Positions 16,841 through 25,758 of a DNA stretch of 64,000 nt are shown piece by piece (the first letter of the stretch is position 1; each line of letters begins with the position of its first letter). The notes beneath the pieces were generated by a model. That model saw nothing but the letters and a program-made list of their open reading frames with translations, made no database searches and was not told the origin of the DNA. Location of the stretch: assembly GCA_964518905.1 (NCBI GenBank), contig CAZFJL010000003.1:1-64000 (forward strand). Reading direction: 5' to 3'. The position numbers and the translations under genes were made by a program. Source of the DNA: RDYZ01 sp964518905. Lineage in GTDB: Bacteria > Cyanobacteriota > Cyanobacteriia > Cyanobacteriales > Geitlerinemataceae.

Positions 16841-18004
16841 ATGCTCGACCTCGATCGCACCAACTGCGCCCTCGTTCACGAATGGCTAACTCCAGAAGCC
16901 ACGGGCGGATCGGAACTGGTCGTGCGCCAAATTCTTAGCCAGATCGACGCCGACCTATTTGCGCTGATTGACTTTGAATCCCGTAATCCCGATAGCTATC
17001 TCTATGGCCGCACGATCGGCTCAACTTTTTTACAGCGCTTCCCCAAAGCTCGTAGCGGCGTGCAGAAATATCTGCCGCTGCTACCGTTAGCGATCGAGCA
17101 ACTCGATCTCGGGCGCTACGACGTGGTGCTGTCGTCGTCCCACGCTGTCGCCAAAGGCGTGATCACCTACCCGCACCAGTTCCACATTTGTTACTGTCAT
17201 ACGCCCATGCGCTACGCCTGGGATCTGACGTTTGAGTATTTGCAGGCATCGCGCCTCGGGCGAGGCATCGCGGGCGGGTTCACGCGGGCGATTTTGCACT
17301 ATCTGCGACAGTGGGACGTGATTTCGGCCAACCGGGTCGATCGCTTTATCGCCAACTCGCAGCACACTGCTCGCCGGATTTGGCGCTGCTATCGCCGTAA
17401 AGCAGAGGTGATCTACCCGCCGGTGAATGTCGATCGGTTTCCCCTCGTGACGCAAAAAGAAGATTTTTATGTCACAGTGTGCCGGTTGGTGAGTTACAAA
17501 CGCGTTGAACTAATCGTTCGTGCCTTTAACGAGATCGGTAAGCCGATTTTTATTATTGGTGGCGGACCGCAACTCGAAGAACTCCGGGCGATCGCCAAAC
17601 CCAACGTGCAGCTCCTCGGCTCCCAGCCCGATGCTGTGGTTAACGACTACGTCAGCCACGCCAACGCCTTTGTCTACGCGGCCTGCGAAGATTTTGGCAT
17701 TGCCCCCGTCGAAGCCCAAGCCTGCGGCACACCGGTGATTGCCTACCGGCGAGGCGGCACGGGCGAGACCGTGATTGATGTTCGCGATCGCCCCGAGGCC
17801 GCGACCGGCGTCCTGTTCGATCAGCAGACCGTCCCCGACCTGATCGCCGCCGTCGAATCCTTCGATCGCCAGCGTAATTCCTTTGATCCCGACAACGCTC
17901 GCACCCAATCCGAACGATTTACCCCTAAAATCTTTGACAAACAATACTTAACCTTTGTTCGCCATTGTTTAGAAAGCCAAGAGCGTCACCGTGATTTCAC
18001 TTAA
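16841..18004 (+). CDS. Family 4 glycosyltransferase
   Basis: A 387-residue GT-B fold glycosyltransferase. The C-terminal nucleotide-sugar domain shows VCRLVSYKRVELIVRAFNE, GGGPQLEEL, and the family-4 signature EDFGIAPVEAQACGTPVIAY (about residues 286-305). The N-terminal domain holds HEWLTPEATGGSELVVRQ and the HTPMRYAWD segment common in mannosyl- or similar transferases of exopolysaccharide clusters. It probably adds a sugar to a lipid-linked repeat unit at the cytoplasmic membrane face. Next on the strand is a priming sugar-phosphate transferase. Confidence 0.9.
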   Translation: MLDLDRTNCALVHEWLTPEATGGSELVVRQILSQIDADLFALIDFESRNPDSYLYGRTIGSTFLQRFPKARSGVQKYLPLLPLAIEQLDLGRYDVVLSSSHAVAKGVITYPHQFHICYCHTPMRYAWDLTFEYLQASRLGRGIAGGFTRAILHYLRQWDVISANRVDRFIANSQHTARRIWRCYRRKAEVIYPPVNVDRFPLVTQKEDFYVTVCRLVSYKRVELIVRAFNEIGKPIFIIGGGPQLEELRAIAKPNVQLLGSQPDAVVNDYVSHANAFVYAACEDFGIAPVEAQACGTPVIAYRRGGTGETVIDVRDRPEAATGVLFDQQTVPDLIAAVESFDRQRNSFDPDNARTQSERFTPKIFDKQYLTFVRHCLESQERHRDFT

Positions 18005-18118
18005 TTTCACCGGCGTTTAGCTAAAAAATAATGAAACTGTACGATCGGCGTCTAGTCTGCTAGGGCGATCGCGCTAGAACTAAGGCGAGTTGAGAGTGGA
18101 GGAGAGGACGAAAACAGC

Positions 18119-18862
18119 ATGATGGTTAACAGCCCGTCAGTATCAGCCAAAACGCTCGCGGGGGCGCTTAAGCGCGGATGGCCCCGTAGCTGGAGCTTCC
18201 GAGGAACCGGAGGGCGTGTACGCTACGTAATTCCGAATCGCAACAGCATCAGTCGGGGGAAACGCACCTTCGATATTATCTTTTCGGCCAGTGTCTTGGT
18301 GCTCCTGCTGCCGGTTTATCTCGTTGTGGCATTACTGATCTACATCTGTTCGCCGGGGCCGATTTTTTACGCCCAAGAGCGCGTCGGTCGCGACTATAAA
18401 ACCTTTCAGTGCTACAAATTTCGCACGATGGTTCAGGATGCCGATCGCGTTCTGCATGAGCTGCTCGATCGTAACCCCGCGATGCGTGCTGAGTTCACCG
18501 AGACCTTCAAGCTCAAACACGATCCGCGCATTACCTGGATCGGTCGCTTCTTGCGCTCAACTAGCCTGGATGAGTTCCCGCAATTTTGGAACGTCCTGAA
18601 GGGAGACATGAGCATCGTCGGCCCGCGTCCGCTCGTGCCAGAAGAGCTACCCCGCTACGGTCGCCACATCGATAAAGTCCTCACGGTTCGCCCTGGTTTG
18701 ACCGGCGTCTGGCAAGTCTCCGGACGCAATGACATTCCCTACGAAAAACGGGTCAAGATTGACGTGTACTACGTCAACTTTCGTAGTGTCTGGCTTGATC
18801 TCGGCGTTGTTCTTAAGACCATTGGCGTGATTGTCTTTCCGAAAAATAACGGCGCTTATTAG
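18119..18862 (+). CDS. Polyprenyl-phosphate sugar-1-phosphate transferase (WcaJ/RfbP type)
   Basis: A 247-residue monotopic phosphoglycosyl transferase. After a basic N-terminus, a single hydrophobic hairpin (residues 58-82, FSASVLVLLLPVYLVVALL) precedes the catalytic domain: ERVGRDYKTFQCYKFRTM, then TSLDEFPQFWNVLKGDMS, then IVGPRPLVPEE and RPGLTGVWQVSGRND. Such enzymes start repeat-unit assembly by moving a sugar-1-phosphate from a nucleotide sugar to undecaprenyl phosphate on the inner membrane. Which sugar is not readable. Neighbours supply GDP-sugar chemistry (gmd) and further transferases. Confidence 0.93.
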   Translation: MMVNSPSVSAKTLAGALKRGWPRSWSFRGTGGRVRYVIPNRNSISRGKRTFDIIFSASVLVLLLPVYLVVALLIYICSPGPIFYAQERVGRDYKTFQCYKFRTMVQDADRVLHELLDRNPAMRAEFTETFKLKHDPRITWIGRFLRSTSLDEFPQFWNVLKGDMSIVGPRPLVPEELPRYGRHIDKVLTVRPGLTGVWQVSGRNDIPYEKRVKIDVYYVNFRSVWLDLGVVLKTIGVIVFPKNNGAY

Positions 18863-18904
18863 GCGATTCGGCCAGCGAGTATCACGCTGCTCTTTCTGCT
18901 CGGC

Positions 18905-18936
18905 GTGAACATCGCTGCATCTCCAGCGATGTTCAC
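18905..18936. terminator. Perfect 13-bp hairpin without T-run
   Basis: GTGAACATCGCTG (18905-18917) and its exact complement (18924-18936) frame a six-base loop, 43 bases after the sugar-transferase stop. No T-run follows, so it may be an RNA-stabilising or pausing hairpin and not a classic terminator. Confidence 0.5.
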
Positions 18937-19142
18937 GATCCTTGAGATAGAAGCTACATTTGATAAGGATCAGCAGCGGCGATCGTCGTACAAAGTTGTA
19001 CATCGGAGACGCAGCCCAACCATCCTCGGGACATCGCAGCTCAGACCTGCCCACATTTCGTACACCCGCGATTAATGTGCCATCTCGCGCCTGACGACGC
19101 TATCCGATCGCAGACGTACTGTTTAGTTCACACAACGAAGAA

Positions 19143-20210
19143 ATGACGAATACCAAGCGAGCCCTAATTACCGGCATCACCGGCCAAGACGGCTCCTATC
19201 TGAGCGAACTATTACTCGACAAAGGCTACGAAGTCCACGGCATTATTCGCCGGACCTCGACGTTTAATACCGATCGAATCGATCACGTTTACGTCGATCC
19301 CCACATCGAAGGCGCACGCCTTTTTCTACACTACGGCGACCTCAACGACGGTACGACCCTACGCCGCCTGATCGAACAGATCGAACCCCACGAGATCTAT
19401 AACCTCGGCGCTCAGTCTCACGTTCGCGTCAGCTTCGACTCTCCTGAATACACCGTCGATACGGTGGGGATGGGCGTTCTGCGTTTGCTCGAAGCGCTCC
19501 GAGATTACCAGCAGCGTACCGGCAACGAAGTGCGCTACTACCAAGCCGGTTCGTCGGAGATGTTCGGTAAAGTCCAAGAAATTCCCCAGAAGGAAACGAC
19601 GCCGTTTTATCCCCGCAGTCCCTACGCTTGCGCCAAGGTTTACGGCCACTGGCAAACAATTAACTACCGTGAATCCTACGGTTTGTACGCCTGCAACGGC
19701 ATTTTGTTTAACCATGAATCGCCGCGCCGGGGTGAAACCTTCGTCACCCGCAAAATTACCCGTGCGCTAGCTCGCATTGTGGCCGGAACCCAACAGAAAC
19801 TGTTCCTGGGTAATCTTGACTCGAAGCGTGACTGGGGCTACGCCAAGGATTACGTCAAGGCGATGTGGCTAATGCTTCAGCAGGATGAGCCTGACGATTA
19901 TGTGGTCGCGACGAATGAGACTCACTCGATTCGTGAATTTTTGACGATCGCCTTTGAATACGCCGGTCTCGACTGGAATGATTACGTCGAGTTTGATCCG
20001 CGCTATCTGCGTCCGGCGGAAGTCGAGCTGCTGATCGGTGATGCAGGCAAGGCCAAAGAAAAACTGGGCTGGGAACCGGAAATCTCCTTCGATGGCCTGG
20101 TCAAGCTGATGGTGGATGCGGACATGTCGGCGCTGGGTCTGACACCTCCGGGCGAGAAGCACCCGGACGATCGCGCCTTCATTCGTGCGGATTCATCGCA
20201 GTTTGATTAA
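19143..20210 (+). CDS. gmd: GDP-mannose 4,6-dehydratase
   Basis: A 355-residue extended short-chain dehydrogenase. It has the NADP-binding GITGQDGSYLSELLL (residues 11-25), RRTSTFNTDRIDHVY, the catalytic SSEMFGKVQEIPQKE and the YPRSPYACAKVYGHW segment with the Tyr-xxx-Lys pair. It converts GDP-mannose to GDP-4-keto-6-deoxymannose, the precursor of GDP-fucose and GDP-rhamnose, in the cytoplasm. GDP-fucose synthase, its common partner, is not in the window. A strong terminator follows about 100 bases downstream. Confidence 0.97.
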   Translation: MTNTKRALITGITGQDGSYLSELLLDKGYEVHGIIRRTSTFNTDRIDHVYVDPHIEGARLFLHYGDLNDGTTLRRLIEQIEPHEIYNLGAQSHVRVSFDSPEYTVDTVGMGVLRLLEALRDYQQRTGNEVRYYQAGSSEMFGKVQEIPQKETTPFYPRSPYACAKVYGHWQTINYRESYGLYACNGILFNHESPRRGETFVTRKITRALARIVAGTQQKLFLGNLDSKRDWGYAKDYVKAMWLMLQQDEPDDYVVATNETHSIREFLTIAFEYAGLDWNDYVEFDPRYLRPAEVELLIGDAGKAKEKLGWEPEISFDGLVKLMVDADMSALGLTPPGEKHPDDRAFIRADSSQFD

Positions 20211-20310
20211 GCTTGGCCTAGCTGTTTTGGTGGCTGGCTTGAGGCCAATCAATCAGTTAGTTCAGTGGGACTTCTAACCCCCTTTGCGTAAGTCTGATTC
20301 AATCAAAAAA

Positions 20311-20348
20311 AGCGGCGACGATCAATTTAAGATCGTCGCCGCTTTTTT
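20311..20348. terminator. Bidirectional Rho-independent terminator
   Basis: A 13-bp perfect stem (20311-20323 with 20331-20343, AGCGGCGACGATC and complement) closes a seven-base loop, with T6 on the right and A7 on the left. It lies between the convergent ends of gmd and the DUF1823 gene and can serve both. Confidence 0.92.
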
Positions 20349-20369
20349 GTGAAAATGTGTAGGCGAAGC

Positions 20370-20753
20370 CTACACTTCGGGGTGATCCTCGATTAAACCG
20401 AGAAGCCAGTTGGCCATCGTGGCACGGCGCGTTTGTCGAGGACCAAATTCACCGATTTTGTATCCCTTAAACCCAAGCTTCTCCTTGAGTAGTTGCTTAT
20501 TTTCCTTGGGAATCGATCGTGTGAGCTTCACGGTTGCCGGACGGCTTTCGATGAAATTCGGCGGCTCGGGATAGTCCTCTAGCCATGACGGATCAACTCG
20601 ACTGGTATCCCAAGTGTGCATATCGGTATCGTAGCGATAGCCCAAGTGATACCACACGATTTGATTGGCTGTTGCATCGTCGATCGACTCGTTAAGAATC
20701 GCCCAAATTGTTTTGGTTTCAAGGGGTAGAAGTTGGGTGATGGATTTAGCCAT
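20370..20753 (-). CDS. DUF1823 family protein
   Basis: About 127 residues from the ATG at 20753 (MAKSITQLLPLETKTIWAIL); a start at 20816 would add 21 residues. The block ESRPATVKLTRSIPKENKQL followed by KEKLGFKGYKIGEFGPRQTR is the signature of DUF1823, a cyanobacterial and plastid-lineage family of unknown function. Soluble, no signal peptide. It shares a terminator with gmd but is otherwise unconnected to the polysaccharide genes. Confidence 0.85.
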   Translation of the reverse strand: MAKSITQLLPLETKTIWAILNESIDDATANQIVWYHLGYRYDTDMHTWDTSRVDPSWLEDYPEPPNFIESRPATVKLTRSIPKENKQLLKEKLGFKGYKIGEFGPRQTRRATMANWLLGLIEDHPEV

Positions 20754-20865
20754 GGCGCTGTAATGCTTACGGAAAAATGAGGAGAAATCAAGAGGTTGAG
20801 GCTCGCTTCGCTCCATATTTTAGGGGGAACGCGGCTCAATCTCGATCAAATCAGCAACATTCCAC

Positions 20866-22077
20866 TTAGCTACCGAAGCTCGGTGCTTCTGCACGTACAG
20901 CGGTGCTGAGATCCGGCGTGAATTCGATCGTGTAACCAAAGGGTGAACTGCCGGTCACGGTTTGTGCCATAGCGGTGGTGTCCGTACGGCGTGGCGCGAA
21001 GAAAGAATTAGCGGAGACGACGACGTTATCGCCGTTGAGCTCTAAATCTGTCACGCCCAAGCTATTGCTGTTTCCACTGGGTAGGAGCGACGAAATGAAG
21101 GTCGCACCGAGGACATCGCCCGTTGCGGGATCAATTCGTGCCAAAACTGAAACCTGTGCGCCACCGCCTGGACCATAGCTTGTTAACCAGCCGTTGGTGG
21201 CAAATTCGCGGAAGTCTTGATCCGCTGTGCCTTGCGTCCCGGTGGAGGTAAACGTGGCGTAAAGGCTATCGGTCGTGCCATCCCACACCAGGCCGGTTCC
21301 GGTTCCGTCGTCGTTGGTGACTTCGTAATCCGTGCGATACCAGTCTTGGACACCGTTGGTGAAGCTGACGAGGCGAGGGTCTTGGTTTGTCGTGCTGACT
21401 TGCTCGTAGCCAATGTACAAGGTGGTGTTATTAACGGCGATCGAAGGGCCGCCAAGGGCACGGACGGCGGCTTCATTGGTGGTGTCTACTCCGGCAAAGT
21501 TGACGGTTGTACCGACGGACGACGACGGGGTAAGGTTGGAAAAGACGAAATCTGTAGACTCGATCGTCAAGCTATCAACATTTTTCAGGATGGCGAGGAT
21601 TTCGCTGGTGTCGATTTTGCGCAGAATAGTATCGGCGCTGAGATCGCCGTCACCTTGGGCGATCGAGACTTCACCGAAGGTCAGGCCATCGAGCTGGATT
21701 TTATCTTCGCCATCGGTGTAGTCCGTCACAATGTCGGTGGTGGTGGCACTATCGCCACCGCGTCCGTTCGCGAGGACAAAATAATCGGCTCCTGCTCCTC
21801 CGGTGATGGTATCCGCGCCAAAATCACCGTAGATGGTGTCATTCCCGGCATCGCCCGAGAGGATGTCGTTGTTCATCCCGCCGCGCAGGGTGTCGTTACC
21901 GTCGCCGCCGGAAATGATGTCAACCTCGGCGTTACCGTTAATGTAGTCGTCACCGCCGAAGCCTTGCAGGGTGTCGTTTCCCCCGAGGCCGAGGATCAAA
22001 TCCTGGCCGTCGCTGCCGCTAAAGCTTTGAGCTGTGCCGTCTAGTATCGAGATTTGAAAGTTGAGAAAGTCTTCCAC
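20866..22077 (-). CDS. RTX calcium-binding protein with beta-rich C-terminal domain
   Basis: A 403-residue protein with a GTG start. Residues 20-105 hold about six GGxGxDxxx nonapeptide units of the hemolysin/RTX type (GLGGNDTLQGFGGDDYINGN and so on) that fold into a calcium-binding beta-roll. The C-terminal 270 residues (ARIDPATGDVLGATFISSLL, LGVTDLELNGDNVVVSAN) look like a beta-propeller or similar beta-rich domain I cannot name. No cleavable signal peptide, as expected for RTX proteins exported by type I secretion. Probably extracellular or part of the surface layer. Phased repeats (22170-22202) lie upstream. Confidence 0.85.
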   Translation of the reverse strand: MEDFLNFQISILDGTAQSFSGSDGQDLILGLGGNDTLQGFGGDDYINGNAEVDIISGGDGNDTLRGGMNNDILSGDAGNDTIYGDFGADTITGGAGADYFVLANGRGGDSATTTDIVTDYTDGEDKIQLDGLTFGEVSIAQGDGDLSADTILRKIDTSEILAILKNVDSLTIESTDFVFSNLTPSSSVGTTVNFAGVDTTNEAAVRALGGPSIAVNNTTLYIGYEQVSTTNQDPRLVSFTNGVQDWYRTDYEVTNDDGTGTGLVWDGTTDSLYATFTSTGTQGTADQDFREFATNGWLTSYGPGGGAQVSVLARIDPATGDVLGATFISSLLPSGNSNSLGVTDLELNGDNVVVSANSFFAPRRTDTTAMAQTVTGSSPFGYTIEFTPDLSTAVRAEAPSFGS

Positions 22078-22522
22078 GATGGATGTTGGGGCGTATGGAT
22101 TGAGTGAGATGCAGGTCGAGGGTTAATCGCTAGTGCGATCGCTCAAGGATCTAGAAATCTAACGCTGCTAATCCGTGGGCAATCCGTCGGCGATCCGTCA
22201 GATACTGTGGATCGTTAGAGTTTAGATAATGTCGATCGCAATCCCTGTTTGGCTGATTCTGTTTTAGCGCGTATTTGCGTTCATGCTCAGAGACTCACAC
22301 CTGGGGAGACATCCTCCGGGCTGTGATGCTGCCCGATGCTATCCATTGTCAAAGGTTTGAACGTATCCTAACTATGTACAGATTCTGTACCGCGCTATAC
22401 ACCAGATGCTAAAGGCGGCATCGTTCGTATAGCGTTGACAACGGTGCTTGTATTGCCCTCCGAGACCAGTCTGTTGATTGCGGTCTGTGCTGGGCGATCG
22501 AGCCTGAACCACCCATATCCTC
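22078..22522. other. Intergenic region, divergent promoters
   Basis: This 445-base space separates the divergent RTX and DegT-aminotransferase genes. Apart from the phased repeat at 22170-22202 I see no gene, RNA or mobile element. Confidence 0.5.
22170..22202. promoter_or_regulatory. Three 11-bp direct repeats upstream of the RTX gene
   Basis: AATCCGTGGGC (22170-22180), AATCCGTCGGC (22181-22191) and GATCCGTCAGA (22192-22202) repeat ATCCGT once per helical turn, about 95-125 bases before the RTX start codon. A phased layout of this kind suggests a protein binding one DNA face; no regulator is identified. Confidence 0.45.
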
Positions 22523-23659
22523 GTGAGACGCGATCGCGTGAGTAGCATTCCCCCTATCGATTTAGCCCGCCAATACACCACGATTCGCAATGAGATCGAA
22601 GCTACCGTAACTGAGATCATGGCGTCTGGGCGCTATATCGGTGGCGAGACGGTAACGGCGTTTGAGGCGGAGTTTGCGGGCTATATCGGGACGCAGGAGG
22701 GGGTGAGCTGCAATTCGGGGACGGATGCGCTGTATCTGGCGTTGCGAGCGTTGGCGATCGGTGTGGGCGACGAAGTGATTGTGCCGTCATTTACGTTTAT
22801 TGCGACGGCGGAAACCGTTAGCGCGGTGGGTGCGACACCGATTTTTGTTGATGTTAATCCGGCGACGTTTGCGATCGATCCCGATCGCCTGGAGGCCGCC
22901 ATCACCGATCGCACCAAGGCGATCATTCCGGTGCATCTGTTCGGCCATCCAGCGAGTATGGATCGGATTATGGCGATCGCCCGCGATCGGGGCTTAAAGG
23001 TGATCGAAGATTGCGCCCAGGCCACAGGGGCAATGTGGCGCGATCGACGGGTTGGCAGCATCGGCGATATTGGCTGTTTTAGCTTTTTTCCGACGAAAAA
23101 TCTCGGTGCATTCGGCGATGGGGGCATGGCAACGACCAGCGATCCGGCGATCGCCCAGCACATGCGCGTGATTAAAGAACACGGATCGCCCCGTCGCTAC
23201 CACCACACCGAAATCGGCATCAACAGTCGTCTCGATGCGATTCAGGCGGCGATCTTGCGCGTAAAACTGCCCTGGCTCGATCGCTGGAATGCCGCTCGTA
23301 GCGAAGTCGCCGCACGCTACGCCGCCATGCTCGCCCCCATTGCCGGTCTCGTCCTGCCCCAGGAAGCAGCGGGCGCACGCACGGTTTGGAACCAGTACAC
23401 GATCCGGGTCGATCGCAACGATGACGCGATTCGCGATCGGCTGCGTCAACGTTTGCTCGATCGCGAGATTATCAGCATGGTGTACTATCCATTGTCGCTG
23501 CATCAGCAGCCGGTTTACGCCTCGCCCGATCTGTTGCCATTACCAGAATCCGAACGTGCATCGCGTGAAGTGCTCTCACTGCCGATGTTTCCCGAGCTCA
23601 CCGAGACCGAACAAGAGCGGATCGTGGATGCACTTAAGGATAGTTTGGTCGATCCGTAA
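22523..23659 (+). CDS. DegT/DnrJ/EryC1/StrS aminotransferase
   Basis: A 378-residue PLP-dependent aminotransferase. The start is GTG at 22523 or GTG at 22538 (MSSIPPIDLARQY). Motifs are GYIGTQEGVSCNSGTDALYL, EVIVPSFTFIATAETVSAVG, IPVHLFGHPA, and the PLP-lysine in CFSFFPTKNLGAFGDGG (near residue 194). These enzymes aminate keto-sugars linked to nucleotides or similar substrates for lipopolysaccharide and exopolysaccharide building blocks, in line with the surrounding glycosyltransferases and gmd. Exact substrate unknown. Confidence 0.95.
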   Translation: MRRDRVSSIPPIDLARQYTTIRNEIEATVTEIMASGRYIGGETVTAFEAEFAGYIGTQEGVSCNSGTDALYLALRALAIGVGDEVIVPSFTFIATAETVSAVGATPIFVDVNPATFAIDPDRLEAAITDRTKAIIPVHLFGHPASMDRIMAIARDRGLKVIEDCAQATGAMWRDRRVGSIGDIGCFSFFPTKNLGAFGDGGMATTSDPAIAQHMRVIKEHGSPRRYHHTEIGINSRLDAIQAAILRVKLPWLDRWNAARSEVAARYAAMLAPIAGLVLPQEAAGARTVWNQYTIRVDRNDDAIRDRLRQRLLDREIISMVYYPLSLHQQPVYASPDLLPLPESERASREVLSLPMFPELTETEQERIVDALKDSLVDP

Positions 23660-23690
23660 TTGGCGACTATGCCTACAACCAAACCAGCCA

Positions 23691-23722
23691 GTAAACGAAA
23701 AACGAAGTAAACGAAAAACGAA
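23691..23722 (+). repeat. 16-bp perfect tandem duplication at a start codon
   Basis: GTAAACGAAAAACGAA occurs twice without gap (23691-23706, 23707-23722), ending three bases before GTG 23726. It occupies the place of the ribosome-binding site of the next gene, which has no purine-rich GGAGG of its own. Confidence 0.9.
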
Positions 23723-23728
23723 ACAGTG

Positions 23729-24286
23729 ATGAAGTGCAAGAGTGTTTTCGATCTGTGTGTTGACTTTTTAACTGATTTACTCGGCCCCGATATTTCAACT
23801 CTCACAGATGATGAAATTTGGAAATTCGTCAAACAGCTCTCCATCTGCCCGATCGGAGCGGGAGAAATATTCCTTCAGCAAGGTAGTCTCGGCACAACGG
23901 CTTATTTGCTTGTGGATGGTTCGATCAACGGCTGGGTCAATTACTCGAATGAAGAACGGATAAAAACCTTTACGGTCAAGGCCGGATCGATTTTGGGAGA
24001 GATTAGCCTACTGACGGGGCTCCCCAGTACCGCAACGCTGCAAGCTTGCGAAGATTCTCTCTTACTCAAACTGTCGCGATCGGCCTTTATTACCCTGCTT
24101 TCGCTCCAGCCCAGAATTCCCCACATCCTCGCCGATCTAGCAATCCAGCGCCAAAAAGATGACATCATCTACTTTGAACATCTGCAAAGCCTCCCGGAAC
24201 TCGAAGCGGACAATGCACCAGCGGAAGCCGTTTCCGGTTTGCGAGCCTTTTGTCGTCTGTTGATCGATTCTGTCGATCGCCCCTAA
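23729..24286 (+). CDS. Cyclic-nucleotide-binding-domain protein without DNA-binding domain
   Basis: About 185 residues from ATG 23729 (GTG 23726 is the alternative). A single cNMP-type beta-barrel spans residues 20-150, with LVDGSINGWVNY and the phosphate-binding-cassette region GEISLLTGLPSTATLQA. The arginine that contacts the cyclic phosphate in CRP-type cassettes is serine here, so binding of cAMP or cGMP is doubtful. No helix-turn-helix follows, unlike transcription factors of the CRP family. Its position after DegT aminotransferase may be chance. Role unknown. Confidence 0.8.
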   Translation: MKCKSVFDLCVDFLTDLLGPDISTLTDDEIWKFVKQLSICPIGAGEIFLQQGSLGTTAYLLVDGSINGWVNYSNEERIKTFTVKAGSILGEISLLTGLPSTATLQACEDSLLLKLSRSAFITLLSLQPRIPHILADLAIQRQKDDIIYFEHLQSLPELEADNAPAEAVSGLRAFCRLLIDSVDRP

Positions 24287-24383
24287 GTTGGAGTCTGGCG
24301 ATCGTCGTGGAGTGCGATCGAAATTTGCCGTAAGATAACGACGGATTACATACTATTTCGATTCATTTCGATCGCTAAGGATC

Positions 24384-24578
24384 ATGAGTTCTGAACCCGC
24401 AACCACCGAAAAGACGACCGAACCGGAAACCACCAGCGATCGCCATGAGCCCTCTTTTGGCTGGAATCTCTACTCCGAACAGATGAATGGACGTTTTGCC
24501 ATGATTGGCTTCGTGAGCGTGCTGATTCTCGAAGCGCTGACCGGCCAAGGTTTGCTTACTTGGATGGGGCTGCGTTAG
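24384..24578 (+). CDS. High-light-inducible protein (one-helix CAB-like)
   Basis: A 64-residue protein with an acidic, Thr/Glu-rich N-terminus and one transmembrane helix bearing the chlorophyll-binding motif EQMNGRFAMIGFVSVLILEA (residues 33-52). HLIPs are thylakoid proteins that bind chlorophyll and carotenoid, dissipate energy and help assemble photosystem II under strong light. A TTACA half-site at 24346-24350 recalls one half of the HLR1 element bound by RpaB, but a second half-site is not clear. The gene is flanked by unrelated genes. Confidence 0.95.
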   Translation: MSSEPATTEKTTEPETTSDRHEPSFGWNLYSEQMNGRFAMIGFVSVLILEALTGQGLLTWMGLR

Positions 24579-24618
24579 TTATCCCAAGCGATCGCAATCA
24601 CCAGCGCCAGCGTTCCCT

Positions 24619-25578
24619 ATGTTTTTGAGCGTCGTCATCCCGACCTATAACCGCCTACCGATTTTGCGGCAGTGTCTGCACGCGCTCGAACGTCAGCGGC
24701 TTCGCCCCGGCGGATCGGTGGATGGGTATGAGGTCGTGGTCGTGGATGATGGCTCGACTGACGGGACGATCGCCTGGATTGAGTCCAACCGCGACGATCT
24801 TGCCCACGTGCGTCTGTTTGATCAGCAGCATCTCGGGCCTGCCGCCGCGCGTAACCTCGGGGTGAGCCATGCCCAAGGCGAGACGATTGTCTTTATCGAT
24901 AGCGATCTCGTCGTCACCGATCAGTTCTTGCAAAGTCACGCCGATGCGATCGCTCGCGGTCGGCAAACCTTGGGACACGATCGGCTCTTCACCTATGGCG
25001 CGGTGATCGACACAAATAACTTCGACGATCCCACCAGTGAACCCTATAAACTCACTGACTTTTCAGCGGCCTACTTTGCCACGGGCAACGTCGCGATCGC
25101 CCGAACCTGGCTCGAAGCCGTCGGCCTATTCGATACACAATTTCAGCTCTACGGCTGGGAAGATCTCGAACTTGGCGTGCGTCTAAAAAAGCTGGGTCTC
25201 GTCCTGATTAAATGTCCCGAAGCGGCGGGCTACCATTGGCATCCGCCGTTTAAATTGGCCGATCTGCCGAACGCGATTGATCGGGAAATTCAGCGGGGTC
25301 GCATGGGCGTCCTGTTCTATCGCAAACATCCGAGCTTCGATGTGCGGCTGATGATTCAGATGACTTGGCTGCATCGCATTCTCTGGGGCGTGCTGTCGCT
25401 GGGGGGCTGGCTGAATGAAAACACCCTGGCGAAACCGATGCAGTGGCTGATCGATCGTGGCAAACCTCGCCTCGCTCAGGAACTCTCGCGAATTTTCCTC
25501 AACTGGTACAACGTTTGTGCGGTCTATGCCGCCGCCGCTGACCTCAAGGCCGGACGCGATCGGGAGTTTCGTTTATAG
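24619..25578 (+). CDS. Family 2 glycosyltransferase
   Basis: A 319-residue GT-A glycosyltransferase. It begins MFLSVVIPTYNRLPILRQCL, with the nucleotide-binding VVDDGSTDGT (residues 41-50) and the metal-binding IDSDLVVTDQF (near residue 93). A GWEDLELGVRLKKLG motif around 180 is typical of GT2 enzymes with ED acid/base residues. No membrane segments, so it is a soluble or peripherally bound transferase. It closes the surface-polysaccharide region begun by crtB. Sugar donor unknown. Confidence 0.92.
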   Translation: MFLSVVIPTYNRLPILRQCLHALERQRLRPGGSVDGYEVVVVDDGSTDGTIAWIESNRDDLAHVRLFDQQHLGPAAARNLGVSHAQGETIVFIDSDLVVTDQFLQSHADAIARGRQTLGHDRLFTYGAVIDTNNFDDPTSEPYKLTDFSAAYFATGNVAIARTWLEAVGLFDTQFQLYGWEDLELGVRLKKLGLVLIKCPEAAGYHWHPPFKLADLPNAIDREIQRGRMGVLFYRKHPSFDVRLMIQMTWLHRILWGVLSLGGWLNENTLAKPMQWLIDRGKPRLAQELSRIFLNWYNVCAVYAAAADLKAGRDREFRL

Positions 25579-25758
25579 CGATCGAGCGATCCAATGCTTA
25601 ACCTGAGCTGCGAATATTAAAACTACGCGACTACGTATAATCGCAACTACGTATAATAAAAACCACAGATTGTTTCGTTAGTGGCTGCGATCACGCAACG
25701 GCGCGATCGCCCCACCCGAACGTTTCACACCGACAACCTCCTCGCCACACCAGCGGAC

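Noticed and set aside
21217..22044. 275-residue plus-strand frame opposite the RTX gene
   Set aside because: Mirrors the repetitive RTX codons; the Gly/Val/Ile-rich product has no family features.
24330..24383. Complete HLR1 (RpaB) element before the HLIP gene
   Set aside because: Only one TTACA half-site is clear; the expected second half-site four to five bases on is missing.
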